64,000 bases of DNA from Streptomyces justiciae (GTDB lineage Bacteria; Actinomycetota; Actinomycetes; Streptomycetales; Streptomycetaceae), in contig NZ_JADDXU010000019.1 in the NCBI RefSeq assembly GCF_015163075.1, forward strand, positions 1 to 64,000. The letters are read 5' to 3'. Below, one piece after another: positions 8,700-16,562 of this stretch. Position 1 is the stretch's first letter. Every line of letters begins with the position of its first letter. Under the pieces are notes generated by a model. The model searched no databases and was not told the origin of the DNA. It worked only from the letters and a program-made list of their open reading frames with translations. The position numbers were made by a program, and so were the translations under genes.

Positions 8700-8721
8700 A
8701 CCCGCCAGGGTATGTCAGCGC

Positions 8722-10179
8722 TCACGGTGCCAGGGGGTTGGGCAGCGGCAGGTAGCGGGCGTCCGCGCCGTCCGCCTCCGTCCAGCGCAGCAGCAGGTTG
8801 GTCTTGCCGGGGAGGGTGGGCGAGGCGAGGAGCGCGGTGATCTCCGGGAGGCCGTGGCGGGCCAGTTCACGGCGCAGGGCGGGCCAGGGGTCGAGGCCCG
8901 GATGCCGCTCGGCGAGGACGGCCGCGACCTCGCACAGGTGGTTCACGACGAGCGTGTACACCAGCCGCTCCCACCCGGCCGCCCGGTCCACGTCCGCCAG
9001 CAGCTTCACGCCCTCCGCGTCCCGGAACAGCGCCTGCACGGGCGTTCCGTCGGCGTCCACGGCGACCAGTGTGTTCTGGAGGTGTGCTTCGAGTACGACG
9101 CCGTGGTCGGCGAAGGCCGCGAGGGCGGGCGGTACGACGGCTCGCAGATACGCCTCCCACCAGGCCGTACCGCCGGACGGGGCGCCCTCGAAGCCTTCCA
9201 CCAGCCCGGCGGCGAGCAGCGGGGTCGCGCCGGGGCGGAGGTGCCCCTGGAAGCCGTCGCGGACCAGGACCGCCAGTTCCTCGAAGGCGAAGTCGGCGGT
9301 GCGGTAGCCGCGGTCGGAGAGCCAGGCGGCGGGGCCGTCGGCGAAGGCTTTCCCGGCCGCCTGGTCGGTCCGCCGGAGTTTCACCAGGTCGTGGCGCCAC
9401 AGGCGGCGGATGTCGTTGGTGATGCGCACGTCCAGGCTGAACTTCAGGAAGAGGTCGCGCTCAGGGGCGTACAGGGTGCGGATCGCGGCCGTGGGCCAGG
9501 CGTCGAATCCGGTCGTGCCGAGCCGGATCAGCCGGCCGTCCGCGAAGGCGTCGGTGAGGTTCACCAGGTCGAGCTGCCAGGGGTGGGCGGGCAGCAGACG
9601 GTAGCCGGGCGGGGCCTCGCCGAGGGCGTCCAGGGCGGCGGTGTCGCCCTCCTCGACGACCGTGTCCTCGCGCACGCCGAGCAGCGTCAGCGGGAAGCGG
9701 GCGTGCGCCTCGGGCGCGTAGGGCAGCCAGCCGGCGGCCGGACCGCCGCCGCGGGCCTTCGGGGCGGGGTGGTAGGGGTGGCCGGTGAGCAGGGACTGCT
9801 CGGAGCGCAGATACGGGTCGGTGGGCGGCGTCGCACGCGCGCGTGCCGTGAGCAGGGCGGCCACCGCGTCCCGGCTGTCGATCATCTCGGCCGGCAGCTC
9901 GTGGTTGGACAGACCGGTGTGGCGGGTCAGCTCCTCGGCGACGAGCTTGACGAGTTCGGTGTGGCCGATGCGGCGCCAGTGGCCGCCGATGTGCACCTCG
10001 GGTTCCGCGGGCCGCCGCTCGCCCCGCACCCGCAGCAGCCGGCCGCTGGGCAGCCGGTGCGTGCGCGGCTCGCCGGTGCCCGGGAGCGCCTCGGCGACCT
10101 CCCGCAGCAGGCAGTTGAGCAGCGGCGCGGCAGCATAGGCGTCGGCGGCGGCCGGGGGGATGAGGTCCACGCGTTTCAC
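8722..10179 (-). CDS. IucA/IucC-family NIS siderophore synthetase
   Basis: A 485-residue NRPS-independent siderophore synthetase, ligating a carboxylate such as citrate to an amine or alcohol through an acyl-adenylate. Family motifs are intact: TGHPYHPAPKARGG (ATP/carboxylate site), LKFSLDVRITNDIRRL, the HGVVLEAHLQNTLV motif (catalytic core) and a FhuF-like C-terminal region ending LPGKTNLLLRW. GTG start. It diverges from a second NIS synthetase 87 bp away. No decarboxylase, monooxygenase or siderophore transporter is adjacent, so the amine substrate must come from elsewhere. Confidence 0.9.
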   Translation of the reverse strand: MKRVDLIPPAAADAYAAAPLLNCLLREVAEALPGTGEPRTHRLPSGRLLRVRGERRPAEPEVHIGGHWRRIGHTELVKLVAEELTRHTGLSNHELPAEMIDSRDAVAALLTARARATPPTDPYLRSEQSLLTGHPYHPAPKARGGGPAAGWLPYAPEAHARFPLTLLGVREDTVVEEGDTAALDALGEAPPGYRLLPAHPWQLDLVNLTDAFADGRLIRLGTTGFDAWPTAAIRTLYAPERDLFLKFSLDVRITNDIRRLWRHDLVKLRRTDQAAGKAFADGPAAWLSDRGYRTADFAFEELAVLVRDGFQGHLRPGATPLLAAGLVEGFEGAPSGGTAWWEAYLRAVVPPALAAFADHGVVLEAHLQNTLVAVDADGTPVQALFRDAEGVKLLADVDRAAGWERLVYTLVVNHLCEVAAVLAERHPGLDPWPALRRELARHGLPEITALLASPTLPGKTNLLLRWTEADGADARYLPLPNPLAP

Positions 10180-10266
10180 TCGTTCTCTACGTGCGGGCGG
10201 AGACGATCAGTATCTCTGTCGCCGGCCGCCCGCCGTGCCACCTATGTGTACCCGAGGAGCCCACCC

Positions 10267-11763
10267 GTGCACCGTTCCCCCACCGCCGAGGCCGAGGTCG
10301 CCCAGGAGCTGGCCGAGGCGCGCCCCGACCTGGTGTCGCGGTACGCGGCCGAGCTGCCGGGCGCCCGGGCCGCCGTACTGACCCGGCTGTGGCGGGCGCT
10401 GGCGTACGAGCCGCTGCCCTGGATCACCGGCCGGGACGGTCTCACTCTGCGCCTGCGGGACGGACGCCGGCTCGAGGGCCCGCCGGCCGACCCGTACGCG
10501 ACCGCCGCGTACGTCTCCGTCGTACGGCTCGACGGCACGGCGTACGACGATCCCGCGCGGCTCATGACCGATCTCGGCGTGCCGCACGGCACCGGTCTGG
10601 CGGCCGAACTCGGTCACAGCGTGGCGTCGTTGGCGCTGTCGCGGGCGGGGCAGCCGGCGAACCCCCCGAACGAGTGGCCCGTTGCCGACTGGGAGTGGGA
10701 GCAGCGGGTCGTGGACGGGCATCCGTTCCATCCCAACTGCCGTTCCCGGCCCGGCTTCTCGGTGCCGGAGCAACTGGCGTACGGGCCCGAGCACCGGCCG
10801 CTGGTCGGCTTGCGGCTGATGCCGGTGCGGGCGGACGAGTGCCTGGTGACCGGGGACTGGCCGGCCGGGATGCGGGACGGGGCACGGCTGTTGATCCCGG
10901 TGCATCCGTGGCAGGCGGCCCATGTGCTGAAGCGGGCGGGCGACGAGGGTCCGGCCGCGCATCCGCTGATGTCCCTGCGCACGCTGGCCCTGACCGGCGA
11001 AGGCCCGCATGTGAAGACCGCGTTGAGCGCCCGGCTGACGTCGTCGGTGCGGGACATCTCGGTGTACTCGATCGGCATGTCGGCGACCCTGTCCGCCTTC
11101 GCGGAGTCGCTGGCGGCCCGCACGGACGGCCTGCTGCACGTCACCCGCACCCTGGGCGCGGCCACCGCCGACTCCCCCGACCTGGCCGCCGTACTGCGCG
11201 AGTCGCCGCAGGTGTACGCCGGGAGTGGCGAGCGCGTCGTGCCGGTGGCCGCGCTCGCCGGCACCGGCCTGCCCGCGCGGCCTTCGTGGCTCGCGGAGTT
11301 CACACGGCTGGCGCTCACGGTCGGGCTGCGGCTGCTGGACCTCGGGGTGGCCCTGGAGGCGCACGGCCAGAACCTCCTGGTCGTGCTGTCGGCGACGGGC
11401 ACCCCCCTGCGGCTCGTCTACCGCGACCTGGCCGACATCCGGGTCAGCCCGGCACGGCTGGCTCGACACGGTGTCCCCGTACCGCAGTTGAGCGGCCGGG
11501 TCGTCACCGATGACGAAACGGCCCTGCGGCGCAAGCTGTTCGGGGCGCTGGTGGCGGGTGCGCTGGCGGGGACGGCTGGCTCGGGCGCGGCGTTGGGCCG
11601 GGCGCTGGAGACGGTCGTACGAGATCTTCCGGACACCCCCGCCCTCGTGGCGCTCCGTGAGAACCCGCTGCCCACCAAGGCATTGACGCTGATGCGGCTG
11701 TCGCCGGGGACGCCCGGGGACCAGTGGGCGGAGCTGCCGAACCCGGCTCGTTTTGGAGGCTGA
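10267..11763 (+). CDS. Second IucA/IucC-family NIS synthetase
   Basis: A 498-residue NIS synthetase diverging from the first. Core motifs are DGHPFHPNCRSRPGFS, LSARLTSSVRDISVYS, GVALEAHGQNLLVVL and a final LPTKALTLMRLS. The first motif departs from the usual GHPxHPxxKxRxG: the lysine position is arginine (CRSR). This may alter ATP/carboxylate binding or define a subgroup. The GTG start has GAGGAG upstream. The two enzymes probably act in turn on one carboxylate backbone. The 87-bp intergenic region shows no recognisable DmdR-type iron box. Confidence 0.88.
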   Translation: MHRSPTAEAEVAQELAEARPDLVSRYAAELPGARAAVLTRLWRALAYEPLPWITGRDGLTLRLRDGRRLEGPPADPYATAAYVSVVRLDGTAYDDPARLMTDLGVPHGTGLAAELGHSVASLALSRAGQPANPPNEWPVADWEWEQRVVDGHPFHPNCRSRPGFSVPEQLAYGPEHRPLVGLRLMPVRADECLVTGDWPAGMRDGARLLIPVHPWQAAHVLKRAGDEGPAAHPLMSLRTLALTGEGPHVKTALSARLTSSVRDISVYSIGMSATLSAFAESLAARTDGLLHVTRTLGAATADSPDLAAVLRESPQVYAGSGERVVPVAALAGTGLPARPSWLAEFTRLALTVGLRLLDLGVALEAHGQNLLVVLSATGTPLRLVYRDLADIRVSPARLARHGVPVPQLSGRVVTDDETALRRKLFGALVAGALAGTAGSGAALGRALETVVRDLPDTPALVALRENPLPTKALTLMRLSPGTPGDQWAELPNPARFGG

Positions 11764-11788
11764 CACCTCCGGTCAATAGGATCCGCCG

Positions 11789-13054
11789 ATGATCACAAGA
11801 CAACGGCTGGCGGCAGGAGTGTGCGTCCTGTTCGCCGCCCTGACGGCCGGGATCGCCGTCCCGGTCGCGGCGGTCGCCGGTGAGCCCACGGGCGGGACCG
11901 CGCCCCAGGTCGACCTCGTCCTCGACGTGAGCGGCTCCATGCGGACGGCGGACATCGACGGCGGCACCCGCATGGCGGCGGCGAAGCAGGCCTTCAACGA
12001 GGTGCTGGACGCGACCCCGGAGGAGGTCCAGCTCGGCATCCGGACCCTGGGTGCCAACTACCCCGGCGACAACCAGAAGACGGGCTGCAAGGACACCGCG
12101 CAGCTCTATCCGGTGAGCACGCTGGACCGCACCGAGGCCAAGACGCAGGTGGCGACCCTCTCGCCCACCGGCTGGACGCCGATCGGCCCGGCGCTGCTGA
12201 AGGCCGCCGACGACTTCACCGACAGCGCCTCATCCAAGCGGATCGTGCTGATCAGCGACGGCGAGGACACCTGCGCCCCGCTCGACCCGTGCGAGGTGGC
12301 CCGGGAGATCGCGGCCAAGGGCATCGGCCTGACCATCGACACCCTCGGTCTGGTCCCGAACACCAAGATGCGGCAGCAGCTGAGCTGCATCGCCGAGGCG
12401 ACCGGCGGTACCTACACCTCGGTCGAGCACAGCGAGGAACTCACCGACAAGGTCAACCAGTTGGTGGACCGCGCGGCCGACCCGGTGGTGACGCCGGTGG
12501 CGACCGAAGGTGCCGCGCAGTGTGCGAAGGCGCCCACGCTGAAGTCCGGACTCTTCACCGACCGCGAGGAGTTCGGGCAGCAGCGCTGGTACCGGGTGGA
12601 CGTCGAGCCCGGCCAGGAGCTGCGGGCCTCGGTGAGCGTGGCGGCCGACCGGTCCGTCAACCCCTCCTACGGGGTGCTGCTGCGGGCGGTGACCGTGCAC
12701 GGCCGGGAGATCGTGCGCGGCGAGGCGTCGGGCAACGGCCGTACGGACGTGATCTCGACGGGTCTGCGCTACCCGAAGGCGGACAGCGACGAGGACGATC
12801 CGGCCGCCGAGACCGTGTGTCTCCAGGTCACCCACTCCTTCTCGGCGGCGTCCGGGGTGAAGACCACGCCGGGGATGCCGCTGGAGCTGACCGTGGACGT
12901 CGTGGACGCGCCGTCGTCGTCGAGCGACGTGGCCTCGTTCGGTCTCGGGCGCGGCTGGTGGCTGCTGGGCGCGCTGATCCTCACCGGCTTCCTCGCCGGT
13001 CTCGTCTGGGGCTGGCTGTCGCGCTGGCGGCTCGCGGTCTGGAGGACCAACTGA
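11789..13054 (+). CDS. Secreted, membrane-anchored VWA-domain protein
   Basis: A 421-residue protein with a Sec signal peptide (residues 1-31, hydrophobic core VCVLFAALTAGIAVPVAAV), a von Willebrand factor A domain (about 42-225) with the MIDAS signature DVSGSMR, and a beta-rich domain (about 240-370). A C-terminal transmembrane helix (WWLLGALILTGFLAGLVWGW) is followed by a short basic tail. It therefore faces the outside of the membrane. The following gene overlaps by ATGA and has a related beta-rich domain and tail anchor. The pair may form a cell-surface complex; ligand unknown. Confidence 0.8.
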   Translation: MITRQRLAAGVCVLFAALTAGIAVPVAAVAGEPTGGTAPQVDLVLDVSGSMRTADIDGGTRMAAAKQAFNEVLDATPEEVQLGIRTLGANYPGDNQKTGCKDTAQLYPVSTLDRTEAKTQVATLSPTGWTPIGPALLKAADDFTDSASSKRIVLISDGEDTCAPLDPCEVAREIAAKGIGLTIDTLGLVPNTKMRQQLSCIAEATGGTYTSVEHSEELTDKVNQLVDRAADPVVTPVATEGAAQCAKAPTLKSGLFTDREEFGQQRWYRVDVEPGQELRASVSVAADRSVNPSYGVLLRAVTVHGREIVRGEASGNGRTDVISTGLRYPKADSDEDDPAAETVCLQVTHSFSAASGVKTTPGMPLELTVDVVDAPSSSSDVASFGLGRGWWLLGALILTGFLAGLVWGWLSRWRLAVWRTN

Positions 13055-13860
13055 TGCGGATCACACGAGTGTTGGGTGCGGCGCTGCTGACGCTGGGGAT
13101 CGCCGCCGGCCCCGCCGCGGCCGACTCCTCGCCGTCCCCGTCGGCCTCGGCGGACGGTGACGCTCCCACGTCGGCCGGTACGTCCTTCCGTACGGCGACC
13201 GAGTTCGAGCAGGGCCAGCAGGCCACGGCGAGCGGCTCCACCGGCGACTACCTGTACTGGTCGTTCCCGGCGGACGCCGGTCAGCGCCCCACCGTCGAGG
13301 CGACGGTGAAGCTGCCGGAGACGCATGCGGCGCAGACCTGGCAGGTCGACGTGTATGACGGGCTGCGGCGCCGCCAGGCCTGCCAGTACGGGGCGCAGAG
13401 CCGCACCGCGGCGGCCGGGGCGACCTCCGTGGAGCTGGCCTGCGTCCTGCGCACGGTGCGCGCCTGGTCGGAGCCGTGGGCGAACGACCCGCTGCCGGGC
13501 ACGTACTACGTCCGGCTGACGGCCGTCGGCCTCACGACGGCCGACCTCGGCCAGCCGGTCGACGCCACGGTCGAGGTGAACTCCAAGGACATCGGCGGTG
13601 CGGCGGCGGTGGACGGTTCGCTGGCGAAGCCGCTGGTGCCGGGGATCGCGATGAAGTCGGAGGCCTCCTCGGAGGACGACTCGTCCACCTCGGCCGTACT
13701 GTCCAGCATCGAGCCGGAGGACGGCTGGGCCGGCGGCTGGTGGTCCGACCGCTGGGTGTGGACGGCGGTGGGCGGCGTGCTGGCCGCGCTCGCGGGCGTC
13801 GGCGGGTACTCGCTGACGCGCGGGGCGGGACGGCCGTCGCGGGTGCCGCCCGGCGCCTGA
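13054..13860 (+). CDS. Secreted, tail-anchored partner of the VWA protein
   Basis: A 268-residue protein with an N-terminal signal peptide (LGAALLTLGIAAGPAAA), a Ser/Pro-rich linker and a beta-sandwich-like domain (about 45-180; WSFPADAGQRPTVEATVKLP). An acidic stretch (SEASSEDDSSTSAV) leads to a C-terminal membrane helix (WVWTAVGGVLAALAGVGGYSL). The domain resembles the region after the VWA domain in the upstream protein (compare DREEFGQQRWYRVDVEPGQE), suggesting duplication. The ATG overlaps the upstream stop. Function unknown; probably a surface complex. Confidence 0.7.
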   Translation: MRITRVLGAALLTLGIAAGPAAADSSPSPSASADGDAPTSAGTSFRTATEFEQGQQATASGSTGDYLYWSFPADAGQRPTVEATVKLPETHAAQTWQVDVYDGLRRRQACQYGAQSRTAAAGATSVELACVLRTVRAWSEPWANDPLPGTYYVRLTAVGLTTADLGQPVDATVEVNSKDIGGAAAVDGSLAKPLVPGIAMKSEASSEDDSSTSAVLSSIEPEDGWAGGWWSDRWVWTAVGGVLAALAGVGGYSLTRGAGRPSRVPPGA

Positions 13861-13869
13861 CACCTCGTC

Positions 13870-13902
13870 AAAGGGCCCGCCGCGTAAGGTGGCGGGCCCT
13901 TT
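13870..13902. terminator. Bidirectional terminator
   Basis: AAAGGGCCCGCC (13870-13881) pairs perfectly with GGCGGGCCCTTT (13891-13902) around a 9-nt loop, with T-richness on both strands. It sits between the convergent VWA-partner gene and the HxlR regulator. Confidence 0.9.
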
Positions 13903-13904
13903 TC

Positions 13905-14543
13905 TCATGCGTTCCTGAGCCCCTTGGCGAGCGTTCCCTCCCCCGCCACCTCGATACGGCCGTCCCGCACCGCGTCGGCCACGCTCAACTCCCCGCGCGC
14001 GATGGCCGTACAGGTGTCGACGTCCATGGAAAGCCGGGCGTCGGGCTCGCCGGGTGCGCGTCCGTGGCCGTAGACCGGCCCGTCCTCGGCGCCGACGTAC
14101 AGATGGAAGTCCCCTTCCTCCAGCCGGACTTCGACGACGCCCTCCCCGTCTCCCTTCTCCCGCAGGGCCCGCAGCATCGGCAGCGCGAACCAGTGCGCCC
14201 GCACGGCGTCGGTGGGCCGCCGCTCCCCGAGCTCCGCCTCGCCCCACGCGCCCAGCGCCTGGATGACGGGCAGCAACTCCCTGCCACGGCCGGTGAGTTC
14301 GTAGACGTACGCCGCACCGGGCGGCGGCAGCCTGCGCCGGGTGGCGAGGCCGTCCCGCTCCATGTCCTTCAGCCGGGAGGCGAGTACGTCCGTGCTGACG
14401 CCCGGCAGGTCCGCGTGCAGGTCCGTGTAGCGGCGCGGGCCGGTGAGCAGCTCACGGACGATCAGCAGGGTCCAGCGGTCACCCACGGCGTCCAGCGCGC
14501 GGGCGGCGGAGCAGTACTGGTCGTAGCTTCGGCGAGGTGACAT
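13905..14543 (-). CDS. HxlR-family regulator with SCP2-like C-terminal domain
   Basis: A 212-residue regulator. The HxlR winged helix (about 1-105) begins YDQYCSAARALDAVGDRWTLL, retaining the helix-1 cysteine, and includes RRYTDLHADLPGVSTDVLASRL. The C-terminal half (VEVRLEEGDFHLYVGAEDG through VADAVRDGRIEVAGEG) resembles an SCP2 sterol-carrier-like ligand domain. The ATG at 14543 is preferred over a TTG at 14561. It diverges from the aminotransferase, and two dyads in between look like its operator. Confidence 0.85.
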   Translation of the reverse strand: MSPRRSYDQYCSAARALDAVGDRWTLLIVRELLTGPRRYTDLHADLPGVSTDVLASRLKDMERDGLATRRRLPPPGAAYVYELTGRGRELLPVIQALGAWGEAELGERRPTDAVRAHWFALPMLRALREKGDGEGVVEVRLEEGDFHLYVGAEDGPVYGHGRAPGEPDARLSMDVDTCTAIARGELSVADAVRDGRIEVAGEGTLAKGLRNA

Positions 14544-14565
14544 GCGACGCAGTCTAGACAAGTCG

Positions 14566-14600
14566 TTGGACTTTCCAAGCTGCTACTTGGTAAAACCAAG
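14566..14600. promoter_or_regulatory. Paired HxlR-type operator dyads
   Basis: TTGG-ACTTT-CCAA (14566-14578) and CTTGG-TAAAA-CCAAG (14586-14600) have centres 21 bp apart, two helical turns. They lie between the divergent HxlR regulator and the aminotransferase. AT-rich spacers in a GC-rich genome strengthen the case. They would let one regulator control both genes. Confidence 0.7.
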
Positions 14601-14630
14601 CAACACACGAAACCGGAGAGGCAGCAGAGC

Positions 14631-15839
14631 ATGGAGTTCCGGCAGTCCAGCAAGCTCAGCGACGTCTGTTACGAGATCCGCGGCCCGGTGATCGAGCACG
14701 CCAACGCGCTGGAGGAGGCGGGGCACAGCGTGCTGCGCCTGAACACGGGCAACCCGGCACTCTTCGGTTTCGAGGCGCCCGAGGAGATCGTCCAGGACAT
14801 GATCCGGATGCTCCCGCAGGCCCACGGCTACACGGACTCCAAGGGCATCCTCTCCGCCCGCCGCGCCGTCGCCCAGCGCTACCAGACGCTCGGCCTGGAG
14901 GTCGACGTCGACGACGTCTTCCTCGGCAACGGTGTCTCCGAGCTGATCTCGATGGCCGTGCAGGCGCTGATCGAGGACGGCGACGAGGTCCTCATCCCCG
15001 CCCCCGACTTCCCGCTGTGGACGGCGGTGACAACGCTCGCGGGCGGCAAGGCCGTTCACTACATCTGCGACGAACAGGCCGACTGGAACCCGGACCTGGC
15101 CGACATGGAGTCGAGGATCACGGACCGGACGAAGGCCGTCGTGATCATCAACCCCAACAACCCGACCGGCGCCGTCTACCCGAAGGAGATCGTCGAGGGC
15201 ATCCTCGACCTCGCCCGCCGGCACGGCCTGATGGTCTTCGCCGACGAGATCTACGACCAGATCCTGTACGACGACGCCGTGCACCACTCGGCCGCCGCGC
15301 TCGCCCCGGACCTGGTCGTCCTGACGTTCTGCGGGCTGTCGAAGACGTACCGCGTGGCCGGCTTCCGCTCGGGCTGGCTGGTGGTGACGGGACCGAAGCA
15401 GCACGCCAAGGACTACCTGGAGGGCCTGACCATGCTGGCCTCCATGCGGCTGTGCGCCAACGCCCCCGCCCAGTACGCCATCCAGGCCGCGCTCGGCGGC
15501 CGCCAGTCCATCCGCGAGCTGACCCTGCCGGGCGGCAGGCTGCACGAACAGCGCAACGTGGCCTGGGAGAAGCTCAACGAGATCCCCGGGGTGTCGTGCG
15601 TGAAGCCCAAGGGCTCGCTGTACGCCTTCCCGCGCCTGGACCCCAAGGTCTACAAGATCCACGACGACGAGAAGTTCGTCCTGGACCTCCTCCTTCGCGA
15701 GAAGATCCAGGTCGTTCAGGGCACCGGCTTCAACTGGCCGACCCCCGACCACTTCCGCATCCTGACCCTCCCCTACGCGGACGACCTGGAGGCGGCGATC
15801 GGCCGGATCGGCCGGTTCCTGAGCGGGTACCGGCAGTAG
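14631..15839 (+). CDS. PLP-dependent class I aminotransferase, AlaA-like
   Basis: A 402-residue fold-type I aminotransferase. N-terminal YEIRGPVIEHANALEEAGH and LRLNTGNPALFGFEAPEEI match the glutamate-pyruvate (AlaA-type) subgroup. The substrate-site motif NPNNPTGAVYP and FADEIYDQILYDD (PLP-contacting Asp and Tyr) are followed by the PLP lysine in FCGLSKTYRVAGFRSGW. A GAGAGGCAGCAGAGC region precedes the ATG. It probably converts pyruvate and glutamate to alanine and 2-oxoglutarate. The divergent HxlR regulator and shared operator suggest inducible control. Confidence 0.88.
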   Translation: MEFRQSSKLSDVCYEIRGPVIEHANALEEAGHSVLRLNTGNPALFGFEAPEEIVQDMIRMLPQAHGYTDSKGILSARRAVAQRYQTLGLEVDVDDVFLGNGVSELISMAVQALIEDGDEVLIPAPDFPLWTAVTTLAGGKAVHYICDEQADWNPDLADMESRITDRTKAVVIINPNNPTGAVYPKEIVEGILDLARRHGLMVFADEIYDQILYDDAVHHSAAALAPDLVVLTFCGLSKTYRVAGFRSGWLVVTGPKQHAKDYLEGLTMLASMRLCANAPAQYAIQAALGGRQSIRELTLPGGRLHEQRNVAWEKLNEIPGVSCVKPKGSLYAFPRLDPKVYKIHDDEKFVLDLLLREKIQVVQGTGFNWPTPDHFRILTLPYADDLEAAIGRIGRFLSGYRQ

Positions 15840-15883
15840 CCACACCGGCGGCGCGGTACGGCCCGCTCTCCTAGCCTGGAGCC

Positions 15884-16483
15884 ATGGGTGATCTCTTTCT
15901 CGTCCGGCACGGTGAGACCGCGTGGTCGCGGTCCGGGCGGCACACCGGGTGGACGGACGTTCCGCTGACCGAGCACGGGCGGGAGGAGGCGCGGCGGCTG
16001 GTGCCGCTGATCCGGTCCCATCGGATCGGCGCCGCGTTCGTCAGCCCGTTGCAGCGCGCGCGGGAGACGGCCGAGCTGATCGGGGTGCCGGACGCGCAGG
16101 TGGACGTCGATCTGCGGGAGTGGGACTACGGCGGCTACGAGGGCATCACCACCGTCGAGATCCAGCGCACCCGGCCCGGCTGGTTCCTGTTCACGGACGG
16201 GGTCGCGCCCGGTCCGCCGGACCATCCCGGGGAGACGCCTGAGCAGGTGGGAGAGCGGGCCGACCGGGTCCTGGCCAAGGTCGACGCGGCCCTCGCCAAC
16301 ACCGAGGGGGTGGTGCTGCTGGTCGCGCACGGGCACTTCCTGCGGGTGCTGACGGCCCGGCGGCTGGGGCTGCCCGCCGCGCAGGGGGCGCTGTTCCAGC
16401 TGGCGACGGGGACGGTGTGCCGGCTGGGGACGGAGCACGGGCGGCCGGTGATCGCCGGGTGGAATGTCAGACCTCCGGCTTAG
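15884..16483 (+). CDS. Histidine phosphatase family protein
   Basis: A 199-residue member of the phosphoglycerate-mutase-like superfamily. The phosphohistidine motif LVRHGETAWS starts at residue 6 (catalytic His9). A second arginine motif is in FVSPLQRARETAEL, the acid is in LREWDYGGYEG, and the second histidine is in VVLLVAHGHFLRVL. Its size and REWDYGGYEG fit small broad-specificity phosphatases (acid-phosphatase or CobC/GpmB-like). Substrate cannot be assigned from sequence. It sits 45 bp after the aminotransferase on the same strand but has no evident functional link. Confidence 0.85.
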   Translation: MGDLFLVRHGETAWSRSGRHTGWTDVPLTEHGREEARRLVPLIRSHRIGAAFVSPLQRARETAELIGVPDAQVDVDLREWDYGGYEGITTVEIQRTRPGWFLFTDGVAPGPPDHPGETPEQVGERADRVLAKVDAALANTEGVVLLVAHGHFLRVLTARRLGLPAAQGALFQLATGTVCRLGTEHGRPVIAGWNVRPPA

Positions 16484-16484
16484 T

Positions 16485-16532
16485 CTCGTAAGAGCCCAGA
16501 CTCGAAAGAGCCCAAGCTCGAAAGAGTCCGAG
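16485..16532 (+). repeat. Three tandem 16-bp repeats
   Basis: Three consecutive 16-mers follow the phosphatase stop: CTCGTAAGAGCCCAGA, CTCGAAAGAGCCCAAG and CTCGAAAGAGTCCGAG. Each contains a small dyad CTCGnAAGAG. They precede the start of the next gene by about 30 bp, so they could act as a protein-binding array or simply be a minisatellite. Confidence 0.75.
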
Positions 16533-16562
16533 GGGGGCTTCGGGAGCCGAAGGGGGAACGTC

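Noticed and set aside
10180..10266. DmdR/IdeR iron box between the divergent NIS synthetases
   Set aside because: No TTAGGTTAG-type palindrome or close variant could be found, so iron regulation is not claimed.
8407..11763. 1118-codon plus-strand frame fusing a region opposite the first NIS synthetase to the second
   Set aside because: The first half is an antisense shadow of a clear minus-strand NIS enzyme. The real gene starts at GTG 10267 with its own ribosome-binding site.
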